Under the pieces are notes generated by a model. It worked only from the letters and a program-made list of their open reading frames with translations, was not told the origin of the DNA and searched no databases. Source: Candidatus Atribacteria bacterium (GTDB taxonomy: Bacteria > Atribacterota > Atribacteria > Atribacterales > Atribacteraceae). Taken from it: DNA of 6,550 bases. Positions 1 through 5,427 of the stretch are shown in pieces. Numbering within the stretch: position 1 is the first letter of the stretch; the number at the start of each line of letters is the position of its first letter. A program made the translations under genes and the position numbers. The stretch lies in assembly GCA_026390275.1 (NCBI GenBank), contig JAPLGF010000287.1, positions 1-6,550 of the forward strand, written 5' to 3'.

Positions 1-1
1 T

Positions 2-529
2 TCAGCCGCTTTTCAATGGCGATTTATGTATTCTCCTGTGTTAGGAATTTTTAACTACTTCCTGAGGCTCTTGGGTTCTAAACCGGTAGAATTCTTGGCC
101 AACAAGAATCTGGCACTCTATTCCATTGCCTTCATCGATATTTGGCAATGGGGTCTTTTATTTTCCGTCCTGATTTTAGGATTATTGGAAGCACTTCCCA
201 ATGAGCCCATTGAGGCCGCCCATATTGACGGAGCGACCAAATGGCAACTCCATAGATACCTCACTCTCCCTCTCATTCTTCCTTCTCTCATCAGCCTCAC
301 CTTTCTTAAAATTATCGAGTCATTACGTTCATTTGACTTGATCTACGTCCTGACCAAGGGAGGACCAGGTATTGTGACCGAAACCATTGATTTGTTCGCT
401 TATCAGGTGGGAGTGGGAATTTCCGGAAGAATTTCCTATGCCTCCTGTATTTCCATTCTGATGATGATTATTACAGTGGTCTTAACCACATTCATCTGGA
501 GGATCTTAAAAAAATGGTCTGCTCAATGA
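2..529 (+). CDS. ABC sugar transporter permease, MalF-type (CUT1), 5'-truncated by window
   Basis: Inner-membrane subunit of a carbohydrate or polyol importer. The reading frame is open from base 2 (SAAFQWRFMYSPVLG...), and that segment resembles the conserved permease stretch before the 'GxxNYxL' region. The gene therefore starts upstream of the window, and the internal ATG at 26 is not its start. The 175 visible residues contain several hydrophobic membrane spans and the EAA loop that docks onto the ATPase (EAAHIDGATKWQLHRYLTLP). They also contain the CUT1-typical 'TKGGPG..TETIDLFAYQVG' segment, followed by a last membrane helix. The stop overlaps the start of the next permease, indicating one operon. 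A substrate-binding protein gene is expected upstream but is out of view. The substrate cannot be told from the sequence. Family assignment is firm. Confidence 0.93.
   Translation, partial: SAAFQWRFMYSPVLGIFNYFLRLLGSKPVEFLANKNLALYSIAFIDIWQWGLLFSVLILGLLEALPNEPIEAAHIDGATKWQLHRYLTLPLILPSLISLTFLKIIESLRSFDLIYVLTKGGPGIVTETIDLFAYQVGVGISGRISYASCISILMMIITVVLTTFIWRILKKWSAQ
498..502 (+). promoter_or_regulatory. Ribosome binding site deciding the second permease start
   Basis: GGAGG lies 11 nt before the ATG at 514 but 23 nt before the alternative in-frame ATG at 526, which forms an ATGA overlap with the upstream stop. The spacing favours 514. The choice changes only the first four residues. Confidence 0.55.
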
Positions 530-1338
530 AATTTTCTGTACCCAAGGTCTTTATTTACATCATCATCGGGTTTATCTTTCTCTTCGCCTTTTTTCCTATT
601 TTTTGGACCGCCCTCAGTTCGTTCAAATACCTAAAGGACATTGTCACCCAAGTTCCCAAGCTTTTATTTACCCCCACCCTGGAAAGCTATCGACAACTTC
701 TCCATATCAGTGATATTCGTGGTGGCCTGATCAATAGCTTGGTGGTGGCTCCACTTTCTGTTCTGCTCGGTTTTGTTGCGGGAGTACCGGCTGCCTATAT
801 TTTTGCCCGTTATCCATTCAAGCGTCGCAATGACCTACAATTCTGGGTAATTTCTCTCCGGATGATGCCCCCCGTTGCAGTTGTCATCCCCTTTATATTC
901 ATCTGGTTCCGTCTCCATCTCTTTGACACATACTTCAGTCTCATATTTACTTACTTTCTCATCTCGATGCCCACTATCATCTGGCTCTCCATCGAGAGTT
1001 TCCGTAATGTCCCGAAAGAGTGCGAAGAAGCCGCCATGGTGGAAGGGTGTTCCTATCTTCAGACCTTCTTCAAGATCGCCTTCCCGGTGGCCGGACCTAC
1101 TCTGATCGGAGGGGTTCTCTTTTGCTTCATCCTCGTCTGGAATGAATTTTTCATGGCCTTTGTTCTCACTTCCAACAAGATGACTCTTCCAGTGGCGGCT
1201 GGTTCTTTTACCATGGTCGGGATGGAAGTCCCCTGGGGTTTGATCTGTGGCTCGGTCTGCCTTCTCTCTATTCCTCCCCTGGTTTTAACATCCATTTTCC
1301 GAAAATTTTTGAGTTCATACTTTCTCCCCAGTATTTAG
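514..1338 (+). CDS. ABC sugar transporter permease, MalG-type (CUT1)
   Basis: Second membrane subunit of the importer, complete at 274 residues, the usual MalG-class length. An N-terminal membrane helix is followed by a periplasmic stretch (FKYLKDIVTQVPKLLFTP...SYRQLL), the helix core, and the EAA docking loop (CEEAAMVEGCSYLQTFFKIA). The late 'WNEFFMAFVLTSNKMTLPVA' segment is characteristic of the family. Its reading frame overlaps the preceding permease by 16 bases, so the two are probably translationally coupled and form a heterodimer. The C-terminal tail (RKFLSSYFLPSI) lacks the usual 'GLTxGAVKG' ending of CUT1 MalG proteins, a small divergence. No ATPase follows on the same strand. The nearest one is convergent and abnormal. 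Substrate unknown. Confidence 0.94.
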   Translation: MVCSMKFSVPKVFIYIIIGFIFLFAFFPIFWTALSSFKYLKDIVTQVPKLLFTPTLESYRQLLHISDIRGGLINSLVVAPLSVLLGFVAGVPAAYIFARYPFKRRNDLQFWVISLRMMPPVAVVIPFIFIWFRLHLFDTYFSLIFTYFLISMPTIIWLSIESFRNVPKECEEAAMVEGCSYLQTFFKIAFPVAGPTLIGGVLFCFILVWNEFFMAFVLTSNKMTLPVAAGSFTMVGMEVPWGLICGSVCLLSIPPLVLTSIFRKFLSSYFLPSI

Positions 1339-1369
1339 AGAATATATGACAGCTAAAATTTGTATTCTC
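1338..1369. terminator. Possible bidirectional hairpin between convergent genes
   Basis: GAGAATA (1338-1344) pairs with TATTCTC (1363-1369) around an 18-nt loop. The stem overlaps the stop codons of both the permease (plus strand) and the ATPase (minus strand). It could act as a shared terminator, but the stem is AT-rich and no convincing U-tract follows on either strand, so this is weak. Confidence 0.25.
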
Positions 1370-2222
1370 AAATGAATTGCATGAGGTGAATAGAAACTTT
1401 CAAAGTTTGCTTTTGGGTGCCGATTTCAAGTTGAATTTGGTTATTGTTATCGGTGATCATGGCTTCCAGAATGTTCATTTCAGGATAGCCAAAGTACTTT
1501 CCTGCCCGGATGTTCTTGGGATACTCATACACTTCACCGACGTTCCCAAACTGCAGGATTTCTCCTTGATCCATAATGATTACCTTGTCACCCATGGAGA
1601 GGACGTCAACCGGGTCTGAGGTCGAAAAAATAACCATCCGGCCTTGACCCTGGGTGATCTTCCTGAGCTCGGGCCGCATTTCCTCCCGAATTTTATAATC
1701 AAGGTTCACCAATATTTCATCGAACAAATAGATATCGGCTTCTTTCGCCAAAGCGCGGGCAATCGCCACTCGCTGCATTTCTCCACCGCTCAACTCCCGG
1801 GGTCTTTTACTGAGAAGCTTGTCGATTCTCAGCATTTCCGCAATCGACTGAACCTTGGATTTAATTTCATTTTTGGCTAATTTCCGGGCCCGCAAGGGAC
1901 TGGCGATATTTTCAAACACATTAAAATGTGGGTAAAGGACGAAGTTCTGGTACACCATGGCGGCATTCCTTTCCCACAAACTCATTTGAGAAAATTCCTG
2001 ATTCTTGAAATTCATATGACCACCAGGGTCAATCTCCTCCAAGCCGGCAATGACCTTGAGAAGCGTGGTTTTCCCGGCCCCGACCGGACCCAGAAGGCAA
2101 TAAAACTTACCAGTCTCGAGTTCTAAATTTATATTCTGGAGAATTTTTTTCTCTCCAAAGGTCTTATTCACATTTTGAAAAATCACAATTTCCTTCAATT
2201 TTGTTTTGACAAAGGGGTACAC
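1368..2222 (-). CDS. ABC transporter ATP-binding protein, MalK/GlpS-like, degenerate H-loop and short C-terminus
   Basis: Cytoplasmic nucleotide-binding subunit of a CUT1-type importer, 284 residues. Visible motifs are Walker A GPVGAGKTT (45-53), Q-loop Gln92, signature LSGGEMQ (144-150), Walker B IYLFDE (164-169, catalytic Glu169 kept) and D-loop NLDYK (173-177). The switch position that is normally 'VTHDQ' reads 'STSDP', so the H-loop histidine is Ser202. The proline after the Walker B glutamate is also replaced (DEI, not DEP). From memory, the 'LDYKxREE' and 'ATxxPxEAL' pattern resembles the paired ATPases GlpS/GlpT of glycerol ABC systems, where two different ATPases work together. Family members usually run to about 340-370 residues. 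Here the C-terminal OB/regulatory domain stops shortly after it begins (near residue 255). The start is GTG, chosen for the AAAGGGGG site upstream. The gene is convergent to the permeases, 29 bp apart. It may be functional or decaying. Confidence 0.85.
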   Translation of the reverse strand: MYPFVKTKLKEIVIFQNVNKTFGEKKILQNINLELETGKFYCLLGPVGAGKTTLLKVIAGLEEIDPGGHMNFKNQEFSQMSLWERNAAMVYQNFVLYPHFNVFENIASPLRARKLAKNEIKSKVQSIAEMLRIDKLLSKRPRELSGGEMQRVAIARALAKEADIYLFDEILVNLDYKIREEMRPELRKITQGQGRMVIFSTSDPVDVLSMGDKVIIMDQGEILQFGNVGEVYEYPKNIRAGKYFGYPEMNILEAMITDNNNQIQLEIGTQKQTLKVSIHLMQFI

Positions 2223-2228
2223 TTTAGA

Positions 2229-2236
2229 CCCCCTTT
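2229..2236 (-). promoter_or_regulatory. Ribosome binding site for the ATPase gene
   Basis: On the minus strand AAAGGGGG sits 6 nt before the GTG at 2222. This supports GTG as the start over the TTG eight codons further in, which has no such site. Confidence 0.6.
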
Positions 2237-2276
2237 CAAGGTAACCGGTCTCAGGGTGAATTTGCCATTTTTCCAG

Positions 2277-2305
2277 TTGCTCAACAAATATAAAATCGCT
2301 ATACT
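2277..2305 (+). promoter_or_regulatory. Sigma70-type promoter of tRNA-Ser
   Basis: The -35 box is TTGCTC (2277-2282), followed by a 17-bp spacer and the -10 box TATACT (2300-2305). Initiation near 2312 would leave a leader of only about six bases before the tRNA. It lies in the 95-bp gap between the divergent ATPase gene and the tRNA. Confidence 0.75.
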
Positions 2306-2317
2306 ATTATATCGAGC

Positions 2318-2404
2318 GGAGGGATGTCCGAATTGGCAAGGGGCCGGTCTTGAAAACCGGTATGCTGAAAGGCTGTGTGGGTTCGAGTCCCACTCCCTCC
2401 GCCA
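2318..2404 (+). tRNA. tRNA-Ser (anticodon UGA), CCA encoded
   Basis: The acceptor arm GGAGGGA (2318-2324) pairs with TCCCTCC (2394-2400), followed by discriminator G2401 and encoded CCA (2402-2404). The anticodon stem is CCGGT (2344-2348) with ACCGG (2356-2360) around loop CTTGAAA, giving anticodon TGA at 2351-2353, which reads UCA serine codons. The T-arm is GTGGG-TTCGAGT-CCCAC (2377-2393). A long variable region (about 2361-2376) is as expected for a class II serine tRNA. The D-arm side (GATGTCCGAATTGGCAAGGGG) is typical of bacterial tRNA-Ser. The gene stands alone with its own promoter. No clear intrinsic terminator is seen just downstream. Confidence 0.97.
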
Positions 2405-2528
2405 ACAAAACTACATAGTCCTTGAATGTCAACTTAATTTCGATGTTATGTTTTTCCTTGACGTAAATCTTCTCGATGAACATCTTCATGATATTCCGCT
2501 TCTCTACCCTGAAAAGACAGTGAATGGT
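2405..2528 (-). pseudogene. Possible remnant of a serine-recombinase C-terminus
   Basis: Read on the minus strand, this stretch encodes about 41 residues including 'EKRNIMKMFIEKIYV' and 'HNIEIKLTF'. That pattern (charged helix, then IEKIYV, then an alternating beta strand) resembles the last part of large serine recombinases and related transposon recombinases. The fragment begins right where the 16-bp tandem repeat starts and its frame then runs antisense through tRNA-Ser, so no intact protein is possible. Loss of the rest of the gene, followed by invasion of repeats, would explain it. The match is from memory of the family pattern and is short, so chance resemblance cannot be excluded. Confidence 0.3.
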
Positions 2529-2540
2529 TAAAAGATGTTG

Positions 2541-2572
2541 AGTCGTGGAGGTGTGGAGTCGTGGAGGTGTGG
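2541..2572. repeat. 16-bp tandem duplication
   Basis: Two perfect head-to-tail copies of AGTCGTGGAGGTGTGG (2541-2556 and 2557-2572), followed by a partial third start (AGTTGG). It directly abuts the left edge of the palindromic repeat element. Likely a replication-slippage product. Confidence 0.85.
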
Positions 2573-2576
2573 AGTT

Positions 2577-2839
2577 GGAAAATACCCTCTTATCCGTCAT
2601 CCTGAGGAGTCCGGTGTTTTTCCGGACGACGTGAGGATCACATCCTTTTTTCTGTCATGGCGAGCCCTCGTTTGGTGAGGGCGTGGCAATCTCCAAGACA
2701 GCGACGAGTGATCAGTTATGAGTCGCGAGGAAAAGTTTTCAAAATCTTTTCACTGATCACTCATTACTCATCACTGTATTGATGGGATTGCCACGTCGAG
2801 AGCCACAAAACGGTGATACTCCTCGGAATGACGATCTAG
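2577..2839 (+). repeat. Palindromic repeat element, copy 1 (263 bp)
   Basis: About 95% identical to the reverse complement of 5166-5427. Near its ends are 16-bp imperfect terminal inverted repeats: CGTCATCCTGAGGAGT (2595-2610) and ACTCCTCGGAATGACG (2818-2833), matching at 14 of 16 positions. Internal hairpins are GTCCGG/CCGGAC (2609-2627), CCCTC/GAGGG (2665-2681) and an 11-bp central stem GAGTGATCAGT (2706-2716) with its complement (2752-2762). It has no ORF of note. This is the layout of a non-autonomous MITE-like or REP-like element. The 'GTCATnnnGAGGAG...GTGGCAATC' vocabulary recalls dispersed repeats seen in many bacterial genomes. How it moves is unknown. Confidence 0.9.
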
Positions 2840-3120
2840 GGTGATGCTGGGGAAAGAAGTATTTTCATCTCTTGATGGTGCCAGCGCGCTGGCATGGCTC
2901 TCTATCTGGAAGGGGCAGTTGGTAAAAGGGGTGAAGAGCATTGAATCTCAGCATAGATGTGTATAAAGGAATCTTGGACAATCTCTATGACGGTTCAATT
3001 TGATAAGATTCTCTAATTATTTGAGTTGAGAAATATTATGTTATCCATCTGCGCCGCTGAATGTGAACAGACGAATTAATTTGAGAATTGACAATTCAAA
3101 TGACGATATTTCTGACTGAT
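2840..3120. other. Intergenic stretch, no gene seen
   Basis: There is no credible ORF on either strand. It contains the 16-bp perfect palindrome at 2879-2894 and an imperfect dyad ATTTGAGAATTG / CAATTCAAAT around 3079-3101. A perfect -35 hexamer TTGACA (3088-3093) lies inside that dyad but has no matching -10 at 16-18 bp. The sequence becomes AT-rich from about 2990 on, as expected for a promoter-upstream zone. Confidence 0.6.
2879..2894. repeat. 16-bp perfect palindrome
   Basis: TGCCAGCGCGCTGGCA is its own reverse complement, with no spacer. It could be a protein-binding dyad, or the scar or core of another repeat. No function can be assigned. Confidence 0.6.
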
Positions 3121-3149
3121 GAGACGCTCCTTATCCCTTTTGGTATAAT
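3121..3149 (+). promoter_or_regulatory. Extended -10 promoter of glnS
   Basis: The consensus -10 TATAAT (3144-3149) is preceded by TGG (extended -10 TGn motif). GAGACG (3121-3126), with a 17-bp spacer, is a weak -35 sharing only the central GAC. Initiation near 3156 gives a leader of about 97 nt before glnS. The promoter lies inside the region bracketed by the inverted repeats, so glnS carries its own promoter. Confidence 0.8.
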
Positions 3150-3174
3150 AAACGGGAAACGATAAAGCTCAGTA

Positions 3175-3219
3175 CCGGATATACTCGACCGCATCTGGCA
3201 TAAGGGAGAACGCTCTCCC
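3175..3219 (+). promoter_or_regulatory. Two-hairpin leader of glnS
   Basis: The first hairpin is CCGGAT (3175-3180) with ATCTGG (3193-3198), six pairs including one G-U. The second is GGGAGA (3204-3209) with TCTCCC (3214-3219) around the tetraloop ACGC, a perfect stem ending 16 nt before the SD. No T-box consensus, U-tract or known riboswitch core is recognised. It may tune mRNA stability or translation of glnS, or have no role. Confidence 0.4.
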
Positions 3220-3235
3220 CAAGCTGCTCGAATAC

Positions 3236-3241
3236 AGGAGG
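3236..3241 (+). promoter_or_regulatory. Ribosome binding site of glnS
   Basis: AGGAGG ends 11 nt before the ATG at 3253. An ATG at 3245 is only 3 nt away and reads just three codons before a stop. The in-frame ATG at 3259 is 17 nt away. The site therefore selects 3253. Confidence 0.75.
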
Positions 3242-3252
3242 CGAATGACTAC

Positions 3253-4938
3253 ATGAGGATGGAACTCCCCGAAAAAGGGGCTAATTTTCTGGAACAGATC
3301 GTCATCGATGACTTGAAAAGCGGACGGGTGAACACCATCGCCACCCGATTCCCGCCGGAACCAAATGGGTATCTCCATATCGGTCACGCCAAGTCGATCT
3401 GCCTTAATTTTGGCCTTACCGAAAAGATCGGAGGTACTTGCAACCTCCGCTTCGATGATACTAATCCGGAAAAAGAAGAACCGGAATACGAGAAAGCCAT
3501 TATCCGGGACGTGGAATGGCTGGGTTTTAAATGGCACCGGTTGTGTTACGCCTCCGACTATTTCCAGCAGTTTTATAAATGTGCTCTGGAGCTCATCCGA
3601 GCCGGTAAAGCCTATGTGGACCTCCAGAGCGCTGATCAGATTCGTAAGACTCGGGGAACCCTCACTGAGCCGGGTACCGAATCGCCTTATCGCAACCGCT
3701 CGGTCGAAGAAAACCTGGCCCTTTTTGAAAAGATGAAAAATGGGGAATTCGAGGAAGGCGAGTGTGTGTTGCGAGCCAAGATTGACATAGCCCACCCCAA
3801 TTTGAACATGCGGGATCCGGTGATGTACCGCATCCTCAAAAAACCTCATTACCATGCCGGAGCTTCCTGGTGCATCTATCCTCTTTACGACTTTGCCCAT
3901 GGTTACGAGGATGCCATCGAAGGAATCACCCATTCTATCTGCACCCTGGAGTTCGAAAACCACCGTCCTCTCTATGACTGGTTCCTCGACAACGTGAGCA
4001 TTCCCAATCGCCCCCATCAGTATGAGTTTGCCCGCCTCAACCTGAGCTACACGGTGATGAGCAAACGTTTTCTCCTGGAATTGATCAATAGAGGGATCGT
4101 ATCGGATTGGGACGATCCCCGGATGCCCACCATCAGCGGAGTTCGCCGAAGGGGCTATACTCCCTCCTCAATCCGGTGCTTCTGTAACGAGATTGGGGTG
4201 TCGCGGGTGGAGAGTCTGGTGGACATCGAATTTCTTCATCATGTCATCAGGGAAGAGTTGAACCAGACCGCTCCCCGGGTGATGGTGGTGCTTCGGCCCC
4301 TCAAGGTGGTGATTGACAATTACCCGGAGGGGAAAGTCGAAGAGCTCACTGCCGAGAACAACCCCGAGGATCCCGGTTACGGAACCCGGACCATGCTCTT
4401 TTCCCGAAACCTTTACATTGAAGAGGATGACTTCATGGAAAACCCGCCCAAGAAGTTCTTTCGCCTCGCCCCCGGTCAGGAGGTACGGCTCAAACACGCC
4501 TATATCATCACCTGTCAAGAGGTGGTCAAGGACTCCTCAGGTAAGATCATCGAACTCCATTGTACCTACGACCCCACATCGCGCAGTGGTTCCGATACCT
4601 CAGAACGTAAGGTGAAGGGCACTCTCCACTGGGTGGCGGAAGAGACGGGGGTTAGAGCGACGATACGCCTCTATGGTCATCTCTTCACCCTGAAAGATCT
4701 CTCTCTGATGGAAAGGGGAAAGTCCTACGTTGATTACCTGAATCCCGATTCCCTGATTACTCTCACCGAATCCCTGGCGGAACCTGCCCTCGCCCAGGCC
4801 AAACCCCTGGACCGGTTCCAGTTCCTGCGCCAGGGGTATTTCTGCGCCGACCTTGACCATACCCGGGAAAAACCATTATTCAACCGGATTGTGTCCCTTA
4901 AGGACACCTGGGCTAAGATCCAAAAACAGGATGGTTGA
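3253..4938 (+). CDS. glnS: Glutaminyl-tRNA synthetase
   Basis: Charges tRNA-Gln with glutamine using ATP, in the cytoplasm. It is a class I aminoacyl-tRNA synthetase. Its length of 561 residues is close to the 554 of the E. coli enzyme, and it aligns to that enzyme in my memory along its whole length. The nucleotide-binding motif is PPEPNGYLHIGHAKS (HIGH at 42-45). 'NLRFDDTNPEKEEPEYE' follows, and the KMSKS-equivalent is VMSKR (268-272), the variant typical of GlnRS. 'GITHSICTLEF', 'WDDPRMPTISG.RRRGY' and the late 'KVKGTLHWV' beta-barrel motif distinguish GlnRS from GluRS. The C-terminus ends in 'LKDTWAKIQK', as in E. coli. No N-terminal YqeY-like or NTD extension is present. The gene has its own promoter and a strong SD, and looks GC-richer than the permeases. 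Its presence implies direct glutaminylation, not only the GatCAB route. It is bracketed by inverted repeat elements, so transfer of the segment is possible but not shown. Confidence 0.98.
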   Translation: MRMELPEKGANFLEQIVIDDLKSGRVNTIATRFPPEPNGYLHIGHAKSICLNFGLTEKIGGTCNLRFDDTNPEKEEPEYEKAIIRDVEWLGFKWHRLCYASDYFQQFYKCALELIRAGKAYVDLQSADQIRKTRGTLTEPGTESPYRNRSVEENLALFEKMKNGEFEEGECVLRAKIDIAHPNLNMRDPVMYRILKKPHYHAGASWCIYPLYDFAHGYEDAIEGITHSICTLEFENHRPLYDWFLDNVSIPNRPHQYEFARLNLSYTVMSKRFLLELINRGIVSDWDDPRMPTISGVRRRGYTPSSIRCFCNEIGVSRVESLVDIEFLHHVIREELNQTAPRVMVVLRPLKVVIDNYPEGKVEELTAENNPEDPGYGTRTMLFSRNLYIEEDDFMENPPKKFFRLAPGQEVRLKHAYIITCQEVVKDSSGKIIELHCTYDPTSRSGSDTSERKVKGTLHWVAEETGVRATIRLYGHLFTLKDLSLMERGKSYVDYLNPDSLITLTESLAEPALAQAKPLDRFQFLRQGYFCADLDHTREKPLFNRIVSLKDTWAKIQKQDG

Positions 4939-4983
4939 GAGAACAAGGGAGAGGTTTTGGTTTAAAAGGAGGTGCCCGATTTA

Positions 4984-5052
4984 GTGAACCCGATTCAACT
5001 GGGCTGGGATGATTCTCCGTTTTTCGGACTCGGTAAATCGCCTCCTAACTGA
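4984..5052 (+). CDS. Possible 22-residue small ORF
   Basis: The frame is GTG to TGA with an ideal AGGAGG (4967-4972) 11 nt upstream. The peptide begins VNPIQLGWDD and ends GLGKSPPN. It has no membrane segment and no recognised family. The SD is complementary to CCTCCT at the end of the same ORF, so the SD may instead simply be one arm of a stem. Treat it as a candidate only. Confidence 0.2.
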   Translation: MNPIQLGWDDSPFFGLGKSPPN

Positions 5053-5053
5053 A

Positions 5054-5089
5054 GGGAGCACCATGGGTTCGCTGTAGTATACTGCTCCC
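5054..5089 (+). terminator. Stem-loop, possible glnS transcript end
   Basis: GGGAGCA and TGCTCCC form a 7-bp GC-rich stem with a 22-nt loop. The U-rich stretch (TTTATT) starts about 5 nt after the stem, so it is a poor intrinsic terminator by sequence. It is the best candidate between glnS and the next element. Confidence 0.3.
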
Positions 5090-5165
5090 GCGAGTTTATT
5101 CACACCTTCCTCTCGAAAGAAAATATAAAATTTTTCTCTCTGTCAGAAGTAAATGTTACAAACTA

Positions 5166-5427
5166 CTAGATCGTCATTCCGAGGAGTATCACCGTTTTGT
5201 GGCTCTCGACGTGGCAATCCCATCAATACAGTGATGAGTAATGAGTGATCAGTGAAAAGATTTTGAAAACTTTTCCTCGTGACTCATAACTGATCACTCG
5301 TTGCTGCCTTGGAGATTGCCACCCCACCAGAAAACGGTGGCTCGCCATGACAGAAAAAAGATGTGATCCTCACGTCGTCCGGAAAAACACCAGACTCCTC
5401 AGGATGACGGATAAGAGGGTATTTTCC
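5166..5427 (-). repeat. Palindromic repeat element, copy 2 (262 bp, inverted)
   Basis: The reverse complement of this segment matches 2577-2839 with roughly a dozen differences, including one single-base indel. The copies part company abruptly at both edges. The hairpin at 5324-5340 (CCACC...GGTGG) replaces the CCCTC...GAGGG pairing of copy 1 with matched changes on both arms. The central 11-bp stem and terminal inverted repeats are identical. No target-site duplication flanking the copy is evident by eye. Confidence 0.9.

Larger units (their letters stand above)
4949..5114 (+). other. Nested inverted-repeat segment after glnS, possible structured RNA
   Basis: Several complementary segments nest in 166 nt. 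An outer stem is GAGAGG (4949-4954) with CCTCTC (5109-5114). A 13-pair stem is AGGAGG (4967-4972) plus CGATTTA (4977-4983) with TAAATCG (5034-5040) plus CCTCCT (5041-5046), leaving a 4-nt bulge. Inside it are CCC/GGG and TCCG/CGGA hairpins. A third stem is GGGAGCA (5054-5060) with TGCTCCC (5083-5089). This could be the 3' end structure of the glnS mRNA, a small RNA or repeat debris. I recognise no known RNA family. Confidence 0.4.

Noticed and set aside
2306..2311. TATAAT on the minus strand as a promoter for the ATPase gene
   Set aside because: No -35 is found at the proper distance, which would fall inside the tRNA gene. The match is probably due to the AT-rich tRNA promoter.
2307..2600. 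97-codon minus-strand ORF containing 'GVGLEPTQPFSIPVFKTG'
   Set aside because: Its C-terminal third is the antisense of tRNA-Ser, a well-known source of spurious proteins, and its N-terminus is made of the repeat element and tandem duplication. Only the middle part is kept, as a possible recombinase relic.
3088..3112. TTGACA -35 hexamer upstream of glnS
   Set aside because: There is no acceptable -10 hexamer at 16-18 bp. The extended -10 promoter at 3144-3149 is far better.
3245..3256. Three-codon ORF (ATG ACT ACA TGA) overlapping the glnS start
   Set aside because: Its ATG is only 3 nt from the SD, too close for efficient initiation, so a leader peptide is unlikely.
3169..4017. 282-codon ORF antisense to glnS
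   Set aside because: It lies wholly opposite a clear glnS coding frame, has no recognisable domain, and arises from the GC-rich codon pattern of glnS.
2577..5427. CRISPR array or composite transposon with transposase
   Set aside because: There are only two inverted repeat copies, no regular spacers, and no transposase or integrase gene between them.
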